Assembly (NCBI GenBank): GCA_041497995.1
Contig: JBGQHM010000011.1
Span: 1 to 40,797 of the forward strand
Source of the DNA: DATKMS01 sp041497995
Lineage (GTDB): Bacteria > Desulfobacterota > Binatia > HRBIN30
Direction of reading: 5' to 3'
DNA length: 40,797 bases
Shown: piece after piece, positions 31,908 through 40,797 of the stretch
Position numbering within the stretch: the first letter of the stretch is position 1
Layout: the number at the start of each line of letters is the position of its first letter
Made by a program: the position numbers and the translations under genes
Notes under the pieces: generated by a model
Told to the model about the DNA's origin: nothing
Seen by the model: only the letters and a program-made list of their open reading frames with translations
Databases searched by the model: none

Positions 31908-32645
31908 TTACTGCTTCACGGCCATGAAGCCAGCGAAGTTGTACCACTGGAAGAACGTCTCGACGACGGGGAAACCGTTGCGCCGGAAGAGCTCGAAATT
32001 CTCATCCACGCGGTAGGGAATGAGGACGTTCTCGAGCGCCTCGCGCTTCTTGAGAATCTCTTCTTCGGAATAGCCGTTGCGACGCTTGAAGTCGTAGTAG
32101 AACTCGATGAAGTAGCGGTTCATATCGGAGCTGTTCGTCAGGACCTTCTCCATGACAATCAGCATGCCTCCCGACACCATCCCGTCGTAGATCCAGCGAA
32201 TCAGCGCGTCGCGCTTGAGAGGGCGCACGAACTGCAGCGTCCAGCAGAGCATGACCACGCTGGCGTTCTTGAGCTCCGCCTTTGTGACATCGTCGTTGAG
32301 ATCGAGGTTGCGCAGCTCGATCTGGTCGGAGAAACCCGCGCTCGCGATGTTGTCGCGCGCCTTGTCGAGCATTGGCTCCGAGTTATCGAAGCCCACCAGC
32401 TGGGCCTGCGGGCCGAGCGCCTTGGCCAAGCGCATCAGCGTCGTGCCAGTGGAGCAGCCCAGATCGCAGATGTACGTCCCTGGAGCATAGAACTTCTGAG
32501 CCGCCTCCTGAATGAGCGCCTGCTGCTCTGCATAGAACGGCACGCTGCGGACCAGCATGTCGTCGAACACGGCGGCCACTTCCTCGTTGAACTCGAAATC
32601 GCTGCCCCGCGCGGCGGTCGTCGCAAAGACTTGATCCCGGCTCAT
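31908..32645 (-). CDS. cmoA: Carboxy-S-adenosyl-L-methionine synthase CmoA-like
   Basis: A 245-residue protein matching CmoA along its length: FNEEVAAVFDDMLVRSVPFY, the SAM motif CDLGCSTGTTL (60-70), NASVVMLCWTLQFV, the signature YYDFKRRNGYSEEEI then LKKREALENVLIPY, and a C-terminal WYNFAGFMAVK. CmoA converts SAM and prephenate to carboxy-SAM, which CmoB uses to modify U34 of certain tRNAs. CmoB is not seen in the window, and the neighbours are glycan genes. It may therefore be a paralogue supplying carboxy-SAM for another reaction, or simply a housekeeping gene placed here. Confidence 0.88.
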   Translation of the reverse strand: MSRDQVFATTAARGSDFEFNEEVAAVFDDMLVRSVPFYAEQQALIQEAAQKFYAPGTYICDLGCSTGTTLMRLAKALGPQAQLVGFDNSEPMLDKARDNIASAGFSDQIELRNLDLNDDVTKAELKNASVVMLCWTLQFVRPLKRDALIRWIYDGMVSGGMLIVMEKVLTNSSDMNRYFIEFYYDFKRRNGYSEEEILKKREALENVLIPYRVDENFELFRRNGFPVVETFFQWYNFAGFMAVKQ

Positions 32646-32675
32646 GAGAACCTCCTATTCCCAACGAAACAATGC

Positions 32676-33857
32676 TCAAAAGTCGATCAACCTGGTCTGC
32701 ATCGCACCGGCTCGACCCGTTCTTGTACCGGCCCGCTCTAGTCTCCTCAATGTGCTGCGGCTTTCCCAGAGCTTGGCGGATTTCCCATAGTGGATTCCCG
32801 GAGTCACGCGCTGCGCTGTTTTGGTGGCCACTAGTCCAAAGCCGTAAGGGTTGTCCCAGTGAGTCAAGACGGGTGCCGAGAAGCCGGCATCGAACAACCA
32901 CCTGCATACTTCCCAGGGTGTGTGATAGCTGCGCCACTGAGGCGTCAGGTCATCGTAGGCGGCAACAACATACTCAGGAAAGGCAATCCCGTCGTAAGAA
33001 CCCTTAAACCGGTGAAACGATTGAACCAACTTCGCGTAAGACTTTACGCACAGAGCCTGGAGCCGTGCGGGCAACCGTGAGACGACTCTTCGAGCCGAAT
33101 CAAGCAGAGGGTATTTCAGGTAGCGGAGGAGAATCCCCTCCGGTCTGCGGTATAGCCAAACGTAGAGCTTTCCGCTCGACTTTACGAGCTTTGCAATCTC
33201 GGCGAATGCCTTGTGGGCATTCGGTGTGTGATGAAGAACCCCGATAGAGATAACAAGGTCGAACGTCTCCGGCGCGAACGGTGTGCGCAGCAGATCGCCT
33301 TCGACGAAGTGGACCAGCTGCGATTGCCGGCGCTGCTCTGCATGGAAGACCCCGGTGGAGAGGTCTAGCCCGATCACCTCTGCACCCAGCGCGCTAATTC
33401 CTTCGGCGACGGATCCGTTCCCGCAGCCCGCGTCGAGAATGAGTTTGCCTTTGCACCACTCCGATTCTACTTGCGCTTCCAGAAGGAAAAGTTCGACACG
33501 TTCATCGACCGTCCATCCCCACGTCCGATGCGTATTGCGGCGGAAATGTTCGTCCCATTCACTCGAAAAACTCCATGCGGTGTCCTGGCCCGCTGGAAGG
33601 CATCGACGGGATAGATTGGTGTCCTGAGCGATTCGGGCCGCATGTCTTTCCAAAAACTCCGCCGGAAATGCCGAGTCGAGCATCACCGGCACGCCGCCGA
33701 GGATTGGATACGCAACGTCTGATGCGGAGTTTTGGAGAATTCCTTCGTACACGTTGCAGTCGTTGCCGGGCGGCTCGTTCCTACTATCCAAGGCAAGGAG
33801 CTGCAGAGGCGTCTTCGTTCTGGGATCTCTCAGAAACTTGAGTAGCGAGGCTCTCAT
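32676..33857 (-). CDS. Class I methyltransferase with Trm112-like N-terminal segment
   Basis: A 393-residue protein started at ATG 33857; an upstream TTG would add eight residues. Residues about 5-65 look like a Trm112-type domain (FLRDPRTKTPLQLLAL; DVAYPILGGVPVML) that has lost its zinc-binding cysteines. The SAM-binding core follows (LILDAGCGNGSVAEG near 140-154, VIGLDLS, FDLVISIGVLHHTPN, LVKSSGKLYVWLYR). The C-terminal third has helices and a tail found in methyltransferases of polysaccharide loci. It is 30 nt upstream of cmoA on the same strand. The substrate is unknown. Confidence 0.85.
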   Translation of the reverse strand: MRASLLKFLRDPRTKTPLQLLALDSRNEPPGNDCNVYEGILQNSASDVAYPILGGVPVMLDSAFPAEFLERHAARIAQDTNLSRRCLPAGQDTAWSFSSEWDEHFRRNTHRTWGWTVDERVELFLLEAQVESEWCKGKLILDAGCGNGSVAEGISALGAEVIGLDLSTGVFHAEQRRQSQLVHFVEGDLLRTPFAPETFDLVISIGVLHHTPNAHKAFAEIAKLVKSSGKLYVWLYRRPEGILLRYLKYPLLDSARRVVSRLPARLQALCVKSYAKLVQSFHRFKGSYDGIAFPEYVVAAYDDLTPQWRSYHTPWEVCRWLFDAGFSAPVLTHWDNPYGFGLVATKTAQRVTPGIHYGKSAKLWESRSTLRRLERAGTRTGRAGAMQTRLIDF

Positions 33858-34235
33858 GGAATTCCGGGTTCCAAGTGGCAAGAGATGGGGAGCTCGGGCC
33901 TAGGAGGCCCCAGGCTTGAGTGAGCGGTTCTCAGTGCCTCCCTCTCCGGCCCCGAAGCAGACGAAGGCGGTTCGACCCGTCCGGCGGTATCCGCGCACAC
34001 TCGCCACCCCTAGCACTTCGGGACGTCGCGAACAGCAACAAGGATCTTTCTTATCGTGAATTTTCGGTCATTTCTGAACGGAAGCCTTACACGGCATGCG
34101 CTTGCGGCTCGGCGATGCGAGGCGCTGTGATCCACGAAGGCGCGACGGAATAGACCTGACCGCAGCGTTGGCAGGCACAGTGCTGCGTTTGACGATGCGA
34201 AGAGTCGATCACGACCGAGCACCACCGCGGCACGC
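33858..34235. other. Intergenic region inside the glycan cluster
   Basis: About 380 bases separate the flippase from the methyltransferase. One minus-strand frame after the flippase stop has a short zinc-ribbon-like CQRCGQVYSV, without start or neighbours, which may be a relic. No complete gene and no clear promoter were seen. Confidence 0.4.
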
Positions 34236-35642
34236 TCACAAGTTGAGTAAGGGCAGTGAGCCACGACGCAGGCGGATGCCGCCGACCAGCAGGAGGGCGA
34301 GCCCGTACACGCCAACACCGACCGCGCAGCGCAGCGGCATCGATTGCGCCGCGAGCCCAGCGAGCGCGAGCGCCATGACGAGCCCTGCTAAGATCGGTCG
34401 CAGCAGGCGTGCAAGCGGAATGAACGCGAGCCCTTGGCGCGCGCCGTAGGTGAGCATCAAAACGCCAGCCAGCGACTCGGTGAGCACCGTGGAGATCGCA
34501 GCACCCAACATGCCGAAGACGTATATCAGCGTGACGTTCAAAAGCACATTGGCACCTGCCGCGTATGCCGTGGCTCGCAAGAGCAAGTCGTGGCGGCCGC
34601 GTGCAACGAGCGTGGCCCACGGCACGTTGCGGAACGTGGAGAGTGGGACGGCCCATACCAGAATCTGCAACACCGGGCCGGCGGGTAAGTAGGCTGAGCC
34701 AAAGGTGGTCTCGACGACTCCGTTTGCAAGGAAATAGCCGCCGATCGAGATGGGAAAACACAGCGCGAAGGTTTGTGCGAGCGCCGTATGATACAGCGCG
34801 CGTTCGTCGTCCGTGCCCGCTCCGAGGCGCGTGAGCGTGGGCAACAGGCTCATGCCGTATGCGAAGCCGAGGTTCCCGAGGAAGGAGATTACTGTGTACG
34901 CTGCGGCGTAGAAGCCGACGCTGGCGCTGTCGCAGATGAAGCGCAGGAACATGAGATCGGAGTTGTAGAGCACGAGGCTGAGCATGATCTGCGCTAGCAG
35001 CGGCAACGCACGACGGAAGATGGGCAACGCCGTGGCCGGGTCCCACCGTAAGCGAAAACCGAGGCCCGCGCGGACCAGCAACGTGTAGAGGACACTGACT
35101 ACGAACGTCTCCCCGACGAGCTGCGCGACCGGAACCAGCCACAGCTGGCTTGGGCCGTGCACGGACGCAACCACGACGCTGAGGGCTAGCGCTTCGCCGA
35201 CGACGCGCGTGATGCCAATGGGCCGTGCGTCCTCGCGCCCCATGTGTACCCACTTTGTGCTGGCAGCGATAGGCACGAGTGTGAGGAAGTACAGCGAGAG
35301 CACGGTGCGCTCGGGATCCGGCAAGAGTGCTTGTGCGGTTCCGACCGAGACCGCCACGAGCAGGCCCGTGAGCGCAAGGCGTATCCCCATCACGGCTGAG
35401 ATCAGTTGCGGCAGCGCGCCAACGTCGCGCGCCACCTCGTGTGTACCCACTGCCTCGATGGCGAAGTCGGCGACCTTTGCGAGGTATAGGGTGACACCCG
35501 CCGCCAACGCGATTACGCCGTAGCCCTCAACGCCGAGCACGCGCGCGACGTACACGGTGGCGGCAAACGCGAGGAGGCGGGACAACGCCTCTCCTCCGCC
35601 AAGCGCCAAGAAATTGCGCGCGACTTGCCGCTCCGCGCCCAT
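34236..35642 (-). CDS. Wzx-type polysaccharide flippase (MATE/MOP superfamily)
   Basis: A 468-residue integral membrane protein with about 12-14 helices. It has the N-terminal pattern of O-antigen/teichoic-acid flippases (NFLALGGGEALSRLLAFAAT followed by VYVARVLGVEGYG), the mid-protein SDLMFLRFICDSASVGFYAAAY and RVLxLLLP-like later helices. Such proteins move lipid-linked sugar units across the inner membrane. Its ATG overlaps the asnB stop by one base (TAATG), so the two are coupled. Confidence 0.92.
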   Translation of the reverse strand: MGAERQVARNFLALGGGEALSRLLAFAATVYVARVLGVEGYGVIALAAGVTLYLAKVADFAIEAVGTHEVARDVGALPQLISAVMGIRLALTGLLVAVSVGTAQALLPDPERTVLSLYFLTLVPIAASTKWVHMGREDARPIGITRVVGEALALSVVVASVHGPSQLWLVPVAQLVGETFVVSVLYTLLVRAGLGFRLRWDPATALPIFRRALPLLAQIMLSLVLYNSDLMFLRFICDSASVGFYAAAYTVISFLGNLGFAYGMSLLPTLTRLGAGTDDERALYHTALAQTFALCFPISIGGYFLANGVVETTFGSAYLPAGPVLQILVWAVPLSTFRNVPWATLVARGRHDLLLRATAYAAGANVLLNVTLIYVFGMLGAAISTVLTESLAGVLMLTYGARQGLAFIPLARLLRPILAGLVMALALAGLAAQSMPLRCAVGVGVYGLALLLVGGIRLRRGSLPLLNL

Positions 35643-37522
35643 TACTCGGGCCGGATGCTTACATGCTCATGGAGCTTCCGCACGCTGCTGTCCAGCGGCA
35701 GGTCGCGTAAACACACGTGTGCCCAGACGTCGAGGTGTAAGAACCGCATCATGAGATCCTGGTCGGCCTTGCGCACAATCATTTCAATTTGGGATGGCGA
35801 GAGCTCGAAGAGATCGCGCACCGCGGATTTCTCGAAATACGCGGGCGCCACCTGCATGCGCTGGAAAGCGGTCGTCCAGAAACCGATCTTGATACGCTGG
35901 CTGAGCTCTGCGGGAATCCAACGATCGGCAACCTTGCGTACCACCCATTTGTCACGCACCAACGGATGGGCCTTCTCGAAGACCGTTGGCGAGAAGCGCA
36001 GCTTGAAGCGCGAGGGCATGTTGACCGCCGTGCGCGCCACGTCGTGATCGAGGAAGGGGAAGCGCGCCTCGACGCTGGCCTCCATGCCCAGGCAGTCGTT
36101 GCGGTGCAAGAGCGTACGCAGGTGGTAGTTGAGGTAGTCGACGGTCCTCAGGTTCTCGTAGGTGATCTTCCCCGGCCCGATCGCGTCGCGCACCGCTCGG
36201 GCATGCGCTTCGTCCTCCGTAACCTCACAGCGGTTCATGAGATCGCGCACGACCTCCCGACCAGACCCGTCATAGGGCCAGAGGATCTTGCCGATCGCCG
36301 GGATGGCATTGACGAGCGCGCGCAGGCGTGCGCCCAGCGCGTGGTACGCGTTCACGATGCGTTCGCGCCCGAGCCACGGGTAGCCCAAGAAGAGCTCATC
36401 GGAGCCTTCGCCGGAGAGCATGCCCTTGACGCCATGCACGCGTACCAAGCGCGAGACCATCATGAAGGGCGCGCAATTCGGGTGATACGTGAACGGGTGC
36501 TCGTACTGTCGCATCACGTCGGGCATATGGTCGATGAAGTCCTGCTCCCGCACGTCGACGACCTTGAGGTCGAGTTTGAGATGCTGCGAGAGCTTTCGCG
36601 CGGCGCCGTATTCGCTCCAGGGACCGATGACGTTGGCGTGAAAGATGGCGAGGTTGCTGTGCTGCTTTGCCGCCATCGCCATGATGAGTGATGAGTCGAC
36701 ACCACCGCTGCAGAATGCCCCGACAGCCGAATCCGCGAACATGTGGCGCTTGACGCTTTCCCACATGAGACCTTCCATCCGATCGACCATTTGCTCCGGG
36801 CGCAGGCGGTCGAGCGCTTCGATCTCACCGCCGTCCCAGAAGTCCGGCATGGAAAAGAACGTCTCCCGTCGCGTCGGCTCGCCGCGTCGAACCTGCATGA
36901 ATTCGCCGGGGGCCACCGACTGGACGTGCTTGTAGAAGGTAAATCCTTTGGTCGGGCCGCCGAAGCCGAGAAGATAGGAGGTGATCGAGAAGGGGTCGCA
37001 GCTGAATTCGATCCACGGGCGGAGCGCCTTCACCTCGGACGCGAAAGCGAGCACGCGCCCGTCGTCATAGAGGTAGAGCGGCTTCATGCCAAAGCGATCG
37101 CGAGCGAGGAGTAAGGTCTGCTCCGTGGCGTCGTAAAACGCGAACGCAAACATGCCACCGAGACGCGGCAGGAGCCGGCGCGGCTCGTCGTGGATGAGAG
37201 CGTTCAAGAGGACTTCGGTGTCGCTTGTAGTGTGAAAGTGCACCCCGCGCTCCTCCAGCTCGGAGCGCAGCTCGCGGAAGTTGTAGATCTCGCCGTTGAA
37301 GACGAGGACGTAGCGACCCGTCTCGTCCCAGAAGGGCTGGTTGCTGCGCGGATTCAAGTCGACCAGGGACAAGCGCGTATGTGCCAGGCCCACGCCTTGG
37401 CCGACATAGATGCCGTCGGCGTCCGGGCCGCGATGGCGCAAGAGCCGAGCTGAGGCGCGCAGGCCGTCTTCGGGAGGCACACGCGAAGCATCACGATAGT
37501 ACACACCTAAGAGCCCACACAC
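35642..37522 (-). CDS. asnB: Asparagine synthase (glutamine-hydrolysing), AsnB type
   Basis: A 626-residue enzyme. The frame opens 90 bases earlier, but the start must be GTG 37522 because it puts the glutaminase nucleophile Cys at position 2 (M-CGLLGVYYRD); GAGGTGG lies 7 nt upstream. The N-terminal class II amidotransferase domain shows LRHRGPDADG, FNGEIYNF and SDTEVLL. The synthetase domain has the pyrophosphate loop CSGGVDSSL (about 274-282), LSGEGSDELFLGY and EASVEARFPFLDH. It makes asparagine or, in glycan clusters, amidates another carboxylate such as a uronic acid. It is the first gene of the asnB-wzx pair. Confidence 0.94.
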   Translation of the reverse strand: MCGLLGVYYRDASRVPPEDGLRASARLLRHRGPDADGIYVGQGVGLAHTRLSLVDLNPRSNQPFWDETGRYVLVFNGEIYNFRELRSELEERGVHFHTTSDTEVLLNALIHDEPRRLLPRLGGMFAFAFYDATEQTLLLARDRFGMKPLYLYDDGRVLAFASEVKALRPWIEFSCDPFSITSYLLGFGGPTKGFTFYKHVQSVAPGEFMQVRRGEPTRRETFFSMPDFWDGGEIEALDRLRPEQMVDRMEGLMWESVKRHMFADSAVGAFCSGGVDSSLIMAMAAKQHSNLAIFHANVIGPWSEYGAARKLSQHLKLDLKVVDVREQDFIDHMPDVMRQYEHPFTYHPNCAPFMMVSRLVRVHGVKGMLSGEGSDELFLGYPWLGRERIVNAYHALGARLRALVNAIPAIGKILWPYDGSGREVVRDLMNRCEVTEDEAHARAVRDAIGPGKITYENLRTVDYLNYHLRTLLHRNDCLGMEASVEARFPFLDHDVARTAVNMPSRFKLRFSPTVFEKAHPLVRDKWVVRKVADRWIPAELSQRIKIGFWTTAFQRMQVAPAYFEKSAVRDLFELSPSQIEMIVRKADQDLMMRFLHLDVWAHVCLRDLPLDSSVRKLHEHVSIRPE

Positions 37523-37706
37523 GACGAATCCACCTCGACAACGCACGAATCTGACAATGCGTCCCCGTCCGGACGCTTGGGCTGCTATATCAAACCCGTC
37601 ACGTTCCGCCACGAAGAAAGCGCCGGCTCAGAGAAAATCGACAGGCTCTTCGGCGTGCTTGCACGCCGCGAGACCATGCGCACACTTACAGCAGCGCAAT
37701 GCGTCT

Positions 37707-37734
37707 TTGAAAACACACCAGGCTGCGTTATACC
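37707..37734 (+). promoter_or_regulatory. Candidate sigma-70 promoter for the GT-C gene
   Basis: TTGAAA (37707-37712) and TATACC (37729-37734), 16 nt apart. The -10 box directly abuts GTG 37735, which argues for translation from GTG 37756. Confidence 0.4.
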
Positions 37735-37755
37735 GTGCAAGAGGCGGCGTACACA

Positions 37756-39537
37756 GTGAGCGGTAGTCTGTCCAGGACCACACCCGAAGGCAATCTGTCA
37801 GGCACCCGAACTGTACGTGTCGAGGCCATCGCTGAGCCTAGCGGCCCGAGATCCCGGCGTGAAGTGGCCAGCTCCAACCCGACTGCACCGCCGTTCTCCT
37901 TCGTCTCTCTCAAGACCGCCCTGCCACTTGTTGCGCTGTGCGCGATCACGCTGATTCTGAGCACGCGCGGGATGACGGACGAAGCAACCGCCTCACTCCA
38001 AGGTGACATGCCACGCTATTTGATGAACGGCGTGTACTTCTACGACTTCATCCGCGACCTGCCGCTCGCACATCCCCTCGAGTACACTTATCTCTACTAT
38101 GCGAAATACCCGGCCTTATCACTTGGCCATCATCCATTGTTACTCGGCCTCGCCGAGGTTCCGTTCTACGCCGCGCTCGGCGTTTCGGTGTTTTCGGCGC
38201 GCGTAACGGTCACGTTCTTCATGGTGATTGGTCTGATCGCGTGGTATGCGCTGGTGGCGCGCCTATACAACCGCGAGGTCGCGTTTTTCGCTGCCGCGCT
38301 TCTAGTAACGACCCCCTACATCGTGGATCTGTCATGCGTGGTGCTCTCGGAGATTCCTACGCTCTCGTTGGTGCTAGTCACCGCCTACTATTTCCACCGC
38401 TATTGCGACACACACCTGGCACGGCACGCATACGCCTTCGCGATCGCCGAGGCGCTCAGCGTCTACGGCAAGCACCTTGCCCTCTTCATGCTTCCGGTGT
38501 TCCTCCTCTATCTCGTTCTGCGCAACGGGGTGCGCGCACTGTTCAAGCGGGAACTGCTCATCGCCATCGGTATTGTCATCGCCTTGGTGCTGCCACTCGT
38601 TCCGATCACCATCGAGTTCTCCCAAGCCAACGTTGCCTGGGTCGCTCGCGCTGACGCGGCGTCGAGATTCAGCCTCCCGAACGTCTTGTACTACCTTGCG
38701 ATCCTCTGGCACCACCACCTGACCGTCCCGGTGCTGATGCTCAGCGTGCTCGGGGTCTTCCTCTCCCTCTACGAACGCGACCGGCGGGCGGTCTTCCCAG
38801 TCTTGTGGATCGTTCTCTTCTATCTCCAGATCACGTACACGGGCGCCCACGAGCCACGCTATGCGGTCTACTGGATTCCAGCCTTCTGCCTGCTCGCTGC
38901 GGCCACCTACTCGGTTGTCCCACTGCGATCCGCGAAGGCAGTTGCCGCCGCCGTCCTCACGCTGACAGTCGTGTATCAGTTCATCACCGCGTGGCAACTC
39001 AAGCTCGTCGTTGCCGACGGCTACGAGGAAGCGGCCGAGTATGTCGTGCAGCACACCAAGGACGAGACCGTGCTATTCAGCGGAAATGTCGATAGTGGCT
39101 ACTTCATTTTCTTTGTCAGGAAGCATGACGTCGACCGCGCCACAATCGTACTGCGTGCTGACAAGACGTTGGTCACGTCGAGCCTCGCACGCATCGTCGG
39201 GACGCAGCTGACCAGTCCTGAGCAGATCTATGGGATGCTGCGAGACTTCGGCACCGCATACGTGGTCCTGGAGGACGCTCCGTACAGCTCACCCCCTCTC
39301 GAGTTGTTACGGCAGGAGGTAAAGACTGCCCACTTTGCCCTGCGCAAGAGAATCCCCTTCCGCTCGAACAGCGACAGACTACAGGGGGTTGATTTGGTCG
39401 TCTACGAATACCTGGAGCGTACGCCGGCAAACCGAGACCAGCTTCTGAAAATGCGCATACCGCTGATGGGCGGGAATATTGCCGTACGCTTTGGAGAGCT
39501 CCTGCCAGAGAAGACAGGGGACGCTGTGCAGCCCTGA
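37756..39537 (+). CDS. GT-C type membrane glycosyltransferase (ArnT/PMT-like)
   Basis: About 593 residues. I prefer GTG 37756, which has GAGGCGG 8 nt upstream; GTG 37735 is in frame but sits on a candidate -10 box. After a polar N-terminus there are about 10-12 membrane helices. The first long loop has acidic residues and an aromatic motif (TDEATASLQGDMPRYLMNGV), then a KYPALSLGHHPLLLG segment, both typical of GT39/GT83-like transferases that use polyprenyl-phosphate sugars on the periplasmic side. The C-terminal ~150 residues form a soluble domain (YVVQHTKDETVLFSG; DFGTAYVVLED). The acceptor is unknown: protein, lipid or glycan. Confidence 0.88.
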   Translation: MSGSLSRTTPEGNLSGTRTVRVEAIAEPSGPRSRREVASSNPTAPPFSFVSLKTALPLVALCAITLILSTRGMTDEATASLQGDMPRYLMNGVYFYDFIRDLPLAHPLEYTYLYYAKYPALSLGHHPLLLGLAEVPFYAALGVSVFSARVTVTFFMVIGLIAWYALVARLYNREVAFFAAALLVTTPYIVDLSCVVLSEIPTLSLVLVTAYYFHRYCDTHLARHAYAFAIAEALSVYGKHLALFMLPVFLLYLVLRNGVRALFKRELLIAIGIVIALVLPLVPITIEFSQANVAWVARADAASRFSLPNVLYYLAILWHHHLTVPVLMLSVLGVFLSLYERDRRAVFPVLWIVLFYLQITYTGAHEPRYAVYWIPAFCLLAAATYSVVPLRSAKAVAAAVLTLTVVYQFITAWQLKLVVADGYEEAAEYVVQHTKDETVLFSGNVDSGYFIFFVRKHDVDRATIVLRADKTLVTSSLARIVGTQLTSPEQIYGMLRDFGTAYVVLEDAPYSSPPLELLRQEVKTAHFALRKRIPFRSNSDRLQGVDLVVYEYLERTPANRDQLLKMRIPLMGGNIAVRFGELLPEKTGDAVQP

Positions 39538-39564
39538 CCGAAGCACCCGCTGCACCTTTGAGCC

Positions 39565-40797
39565 GTGGTGGATGCCTGCCGAGCGATGCATCTTCGGAGA
39601 TCGAGTTCGTTTGTGACAGCGTCGGTCGCCTCGACCGAAACCTCGCCCATCCTACAGGCACACTGGCCAGTCGGCATCGGCCTGATGTGTTTGGCACTCG
39701 CAGCCGTGTACCAACTGCTGTGCGTGGCACAACCGATCGAGTTCTTGAATCAACACGTTTTGTTGATGGACGATGTCTACTACTATTTCCAGGTGGCGCG
39801 GAACCTTGCGCTGCGCAATTGGGCAACGTTCGATGGGCTGCACTCAACCAGCGGAATCCAGCTCTTGTGGGGGCTCGTGCTGTGGCTCGTAGCGCTGCTA
39901 AGCGCTGACAAGCTCGGCTTTATCCGTGCGGTCCTGGTGCTGTCCACGCTCCTCAACGGCATCGCCGGCCTCGCCTTGTGGCGCCTTGGGAGGGATCTGT
40001 ATTCAGTGGAGGTTGGAGATCTGGCCGCGCTCTTCTGGAGCGGGTTCATGGTCGGCCTGTTGCCGACGCTGATGGGGCTGGAGTATCCGCTGCACGCGGT
40101 GACAGCGGTCGCGATCACCGCGATCTGCTGGCGGATGTTTGTAGAGCGCGACGCAGTCCCCGCGCCGTCGCGGCTGCTCTTGCTGGGCGGGTTGCTCGCG
40201 GTCAACTACTGGGTCCGACTGGACTCGGCGTTGATATCGCTCCTGATCTGGTGTGGTGTGGGTGGACTACTGTTTCGGCGGCGCACGGCTTCGCGCTCAT
40301 TCGCTATCGGCTTTGCGGCACTGTCACTGCCGCCAGTGCTCGGTGCAGTCGCCTATGTCGCAACCTGTTGGCACTTGGCCGGCACCGTCATGCCAATCTC
40401 AGGCCTGGTGAAACAGGACTTCGCCGCGCAGCACTTTCGCGGCTACAGCTCAGTGACATCGTTGGCCGGTCACCTGTTCTGGTGGGTACGCATCGAGAGT
40501 CGCGCGCTCCTCGATGTGCTCGATTCCAGCCTGCTCACGATGCATCGCCCGCTCGGCGAGCCGGTGCCGCTGACCGTGCTGGGTCTCGTGCTCGTGGCGA
40601 CGGCAATCACCATCCGCCGGTTGCTGATGGGTGGCACCTCTGATCCCAGACGACGGCGCGCCGCGGTCTTCGTCGGACTGCTGTGGCTCCTCGCTTCACG
40701 GCACGCGGCGTTGGTCGTGACGACGATCGGCCACTTCTCGCACGTCACCCAACACTACTATGCGTGGCTGTGGCTCGCATGTTGTCTCTGGACCGCG
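39565..40797 (+). CDS. GT-C type membrane glycosyltransferase-like protein, cut by the window edge
   Basis: The open frame begins after a TGA at 39559-39561 and runs to the end of the window without a stop (411 codons seen). Starts possible at GTG 39565, GTG 39568 or ATG 39586. Features: a first helix (about 35-54), then MDDVYYYFQVARNLA with paired Asp (69-70) and FDGLHSTSGIQLLW, later TLMGLEYPLHAVTAVAIT, VNYWVRLDSALISLL, and GTVMPISGLVKQ. This set is typical of large bacterial GT-C-like membrane proteins of unknown acceptor. It follows the previous GT-C gene by 27 bases, so the two probably form an operon. Confidence 0.85.
   Translation, partial: MVDACRAMHLRRSSSFVTASVASTETSPILQAHWPVGIGLMCLALAAVYQLLCVAQPIEFLNQHVLLMDDVYYYFQVARNLALRNWATFDGLHSTSGIQLLWGLVLWLVALLSADKLGFIRAVLVLSTLLNGIAGLALWRLGRDLYSVEVGDLAALFWSGFMVGLLPTLMGLEYPLHAVTAVAITAICWRMFVERDAVPAPSRLLLLGGLLAVNYWVRLDSALISLLIWCGVGGLLFRRRTASRSFAIGFAALSLPPVLGAVAYVATCWHLAGTVMPISGLVKQDFAAQHFRGYSSVTSLAGHLFWWVRIESRALLDVLDSSLLTMHRPLGEPVPLTVLGLVLVATAITIRRLLMGGTSDPRRRRAAVFVGLLWLLASRHAALVVTTIGHFSHVTQHYYAWLWLACCLWTA

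Noticed and set aside
34087..35253. 388-codon minus-strand open frame, rich in Arg and His
   Set aside because: Out-of-frame reading of the flippase gene; it has no membrane helices or motif.

Overview
The window is about 41 kb of GC-rich bacterial DNA. No rRNA or other strong taxonomic marker is present. Several traits resemble uncultured Binatota/Desulfobacterota-type ('deltaproteobacterial') genomes: secreted proteins with very long Thr-Pro stalks, Fn3-PKD modules behind a signal peptide, a dockerin-like C-terminus, and an exosortase with PEP-CTERM proteins. That placement is inference.

Layout. 1-43 is the 3' part of a tRNA-Lys(CTT), followed by about 1.1 kb of gene debris with one short secreted-protein ORF. 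1171-8953 (+) holds an orphan PAS/GAF histidine kinase, a three-gene run of exported proteins (unknown family, GENIGW-repeat protein, GH43-like lipoprotein), a decayed Cys-rich gene on the other strand, an alpha/beta hydrolase and an exported HEAT-repeat protein. 9003-16415 holds two large TP-stalk surface proteins (-), one Fn3-PKD protein (+), and two paralogous small NHLP-clan-like proteins around an orphan IS3-type orfA. 16825-22988 (-) is an exosortase locus: exosortase, EpsI, a TPR lipoprotein and two PEP-CTERM proteins. 23168-30935 (-) has a fragment of a nucleotide-sugar dehydrogenase and two giant Fn3-PKD-TP-stalk paralogues. 31109-37522 (-) is a glycan cluster: AsnB-type amidotransferase, Wzx-type flippase and three SAM-dependent enzymes, one of them CmoA. 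37756 to the end (+) encodes two GT-C type membrane glycosyltransferases, the second cut by the window edge.

How the genes fit together. The window is almost wholly about the cell envelope and surface: exported adhesin-like or stalked proteins, a sorting enzyme with substrates, and glycan assembly enzymes. The main new observation is that both PEP-CTERM genes and the two giant Fn3-PKD-TP genes each have a match to the sigma-54 -24/-12 element (GGC, exact GG-N10-GC spacing, TTGCT) just upstream. This suggests one RpoN-dependent surface-protein regulon. A second notable point is a T7 tract between an excellent ribosome-binding site/ATG and the exosortase frame: removing one T restores a longer exosortase start, so the tract could be a slippage or phase-variation switch. 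The TP blocks produce many long antisense ORFs, which I treat as artefacts.
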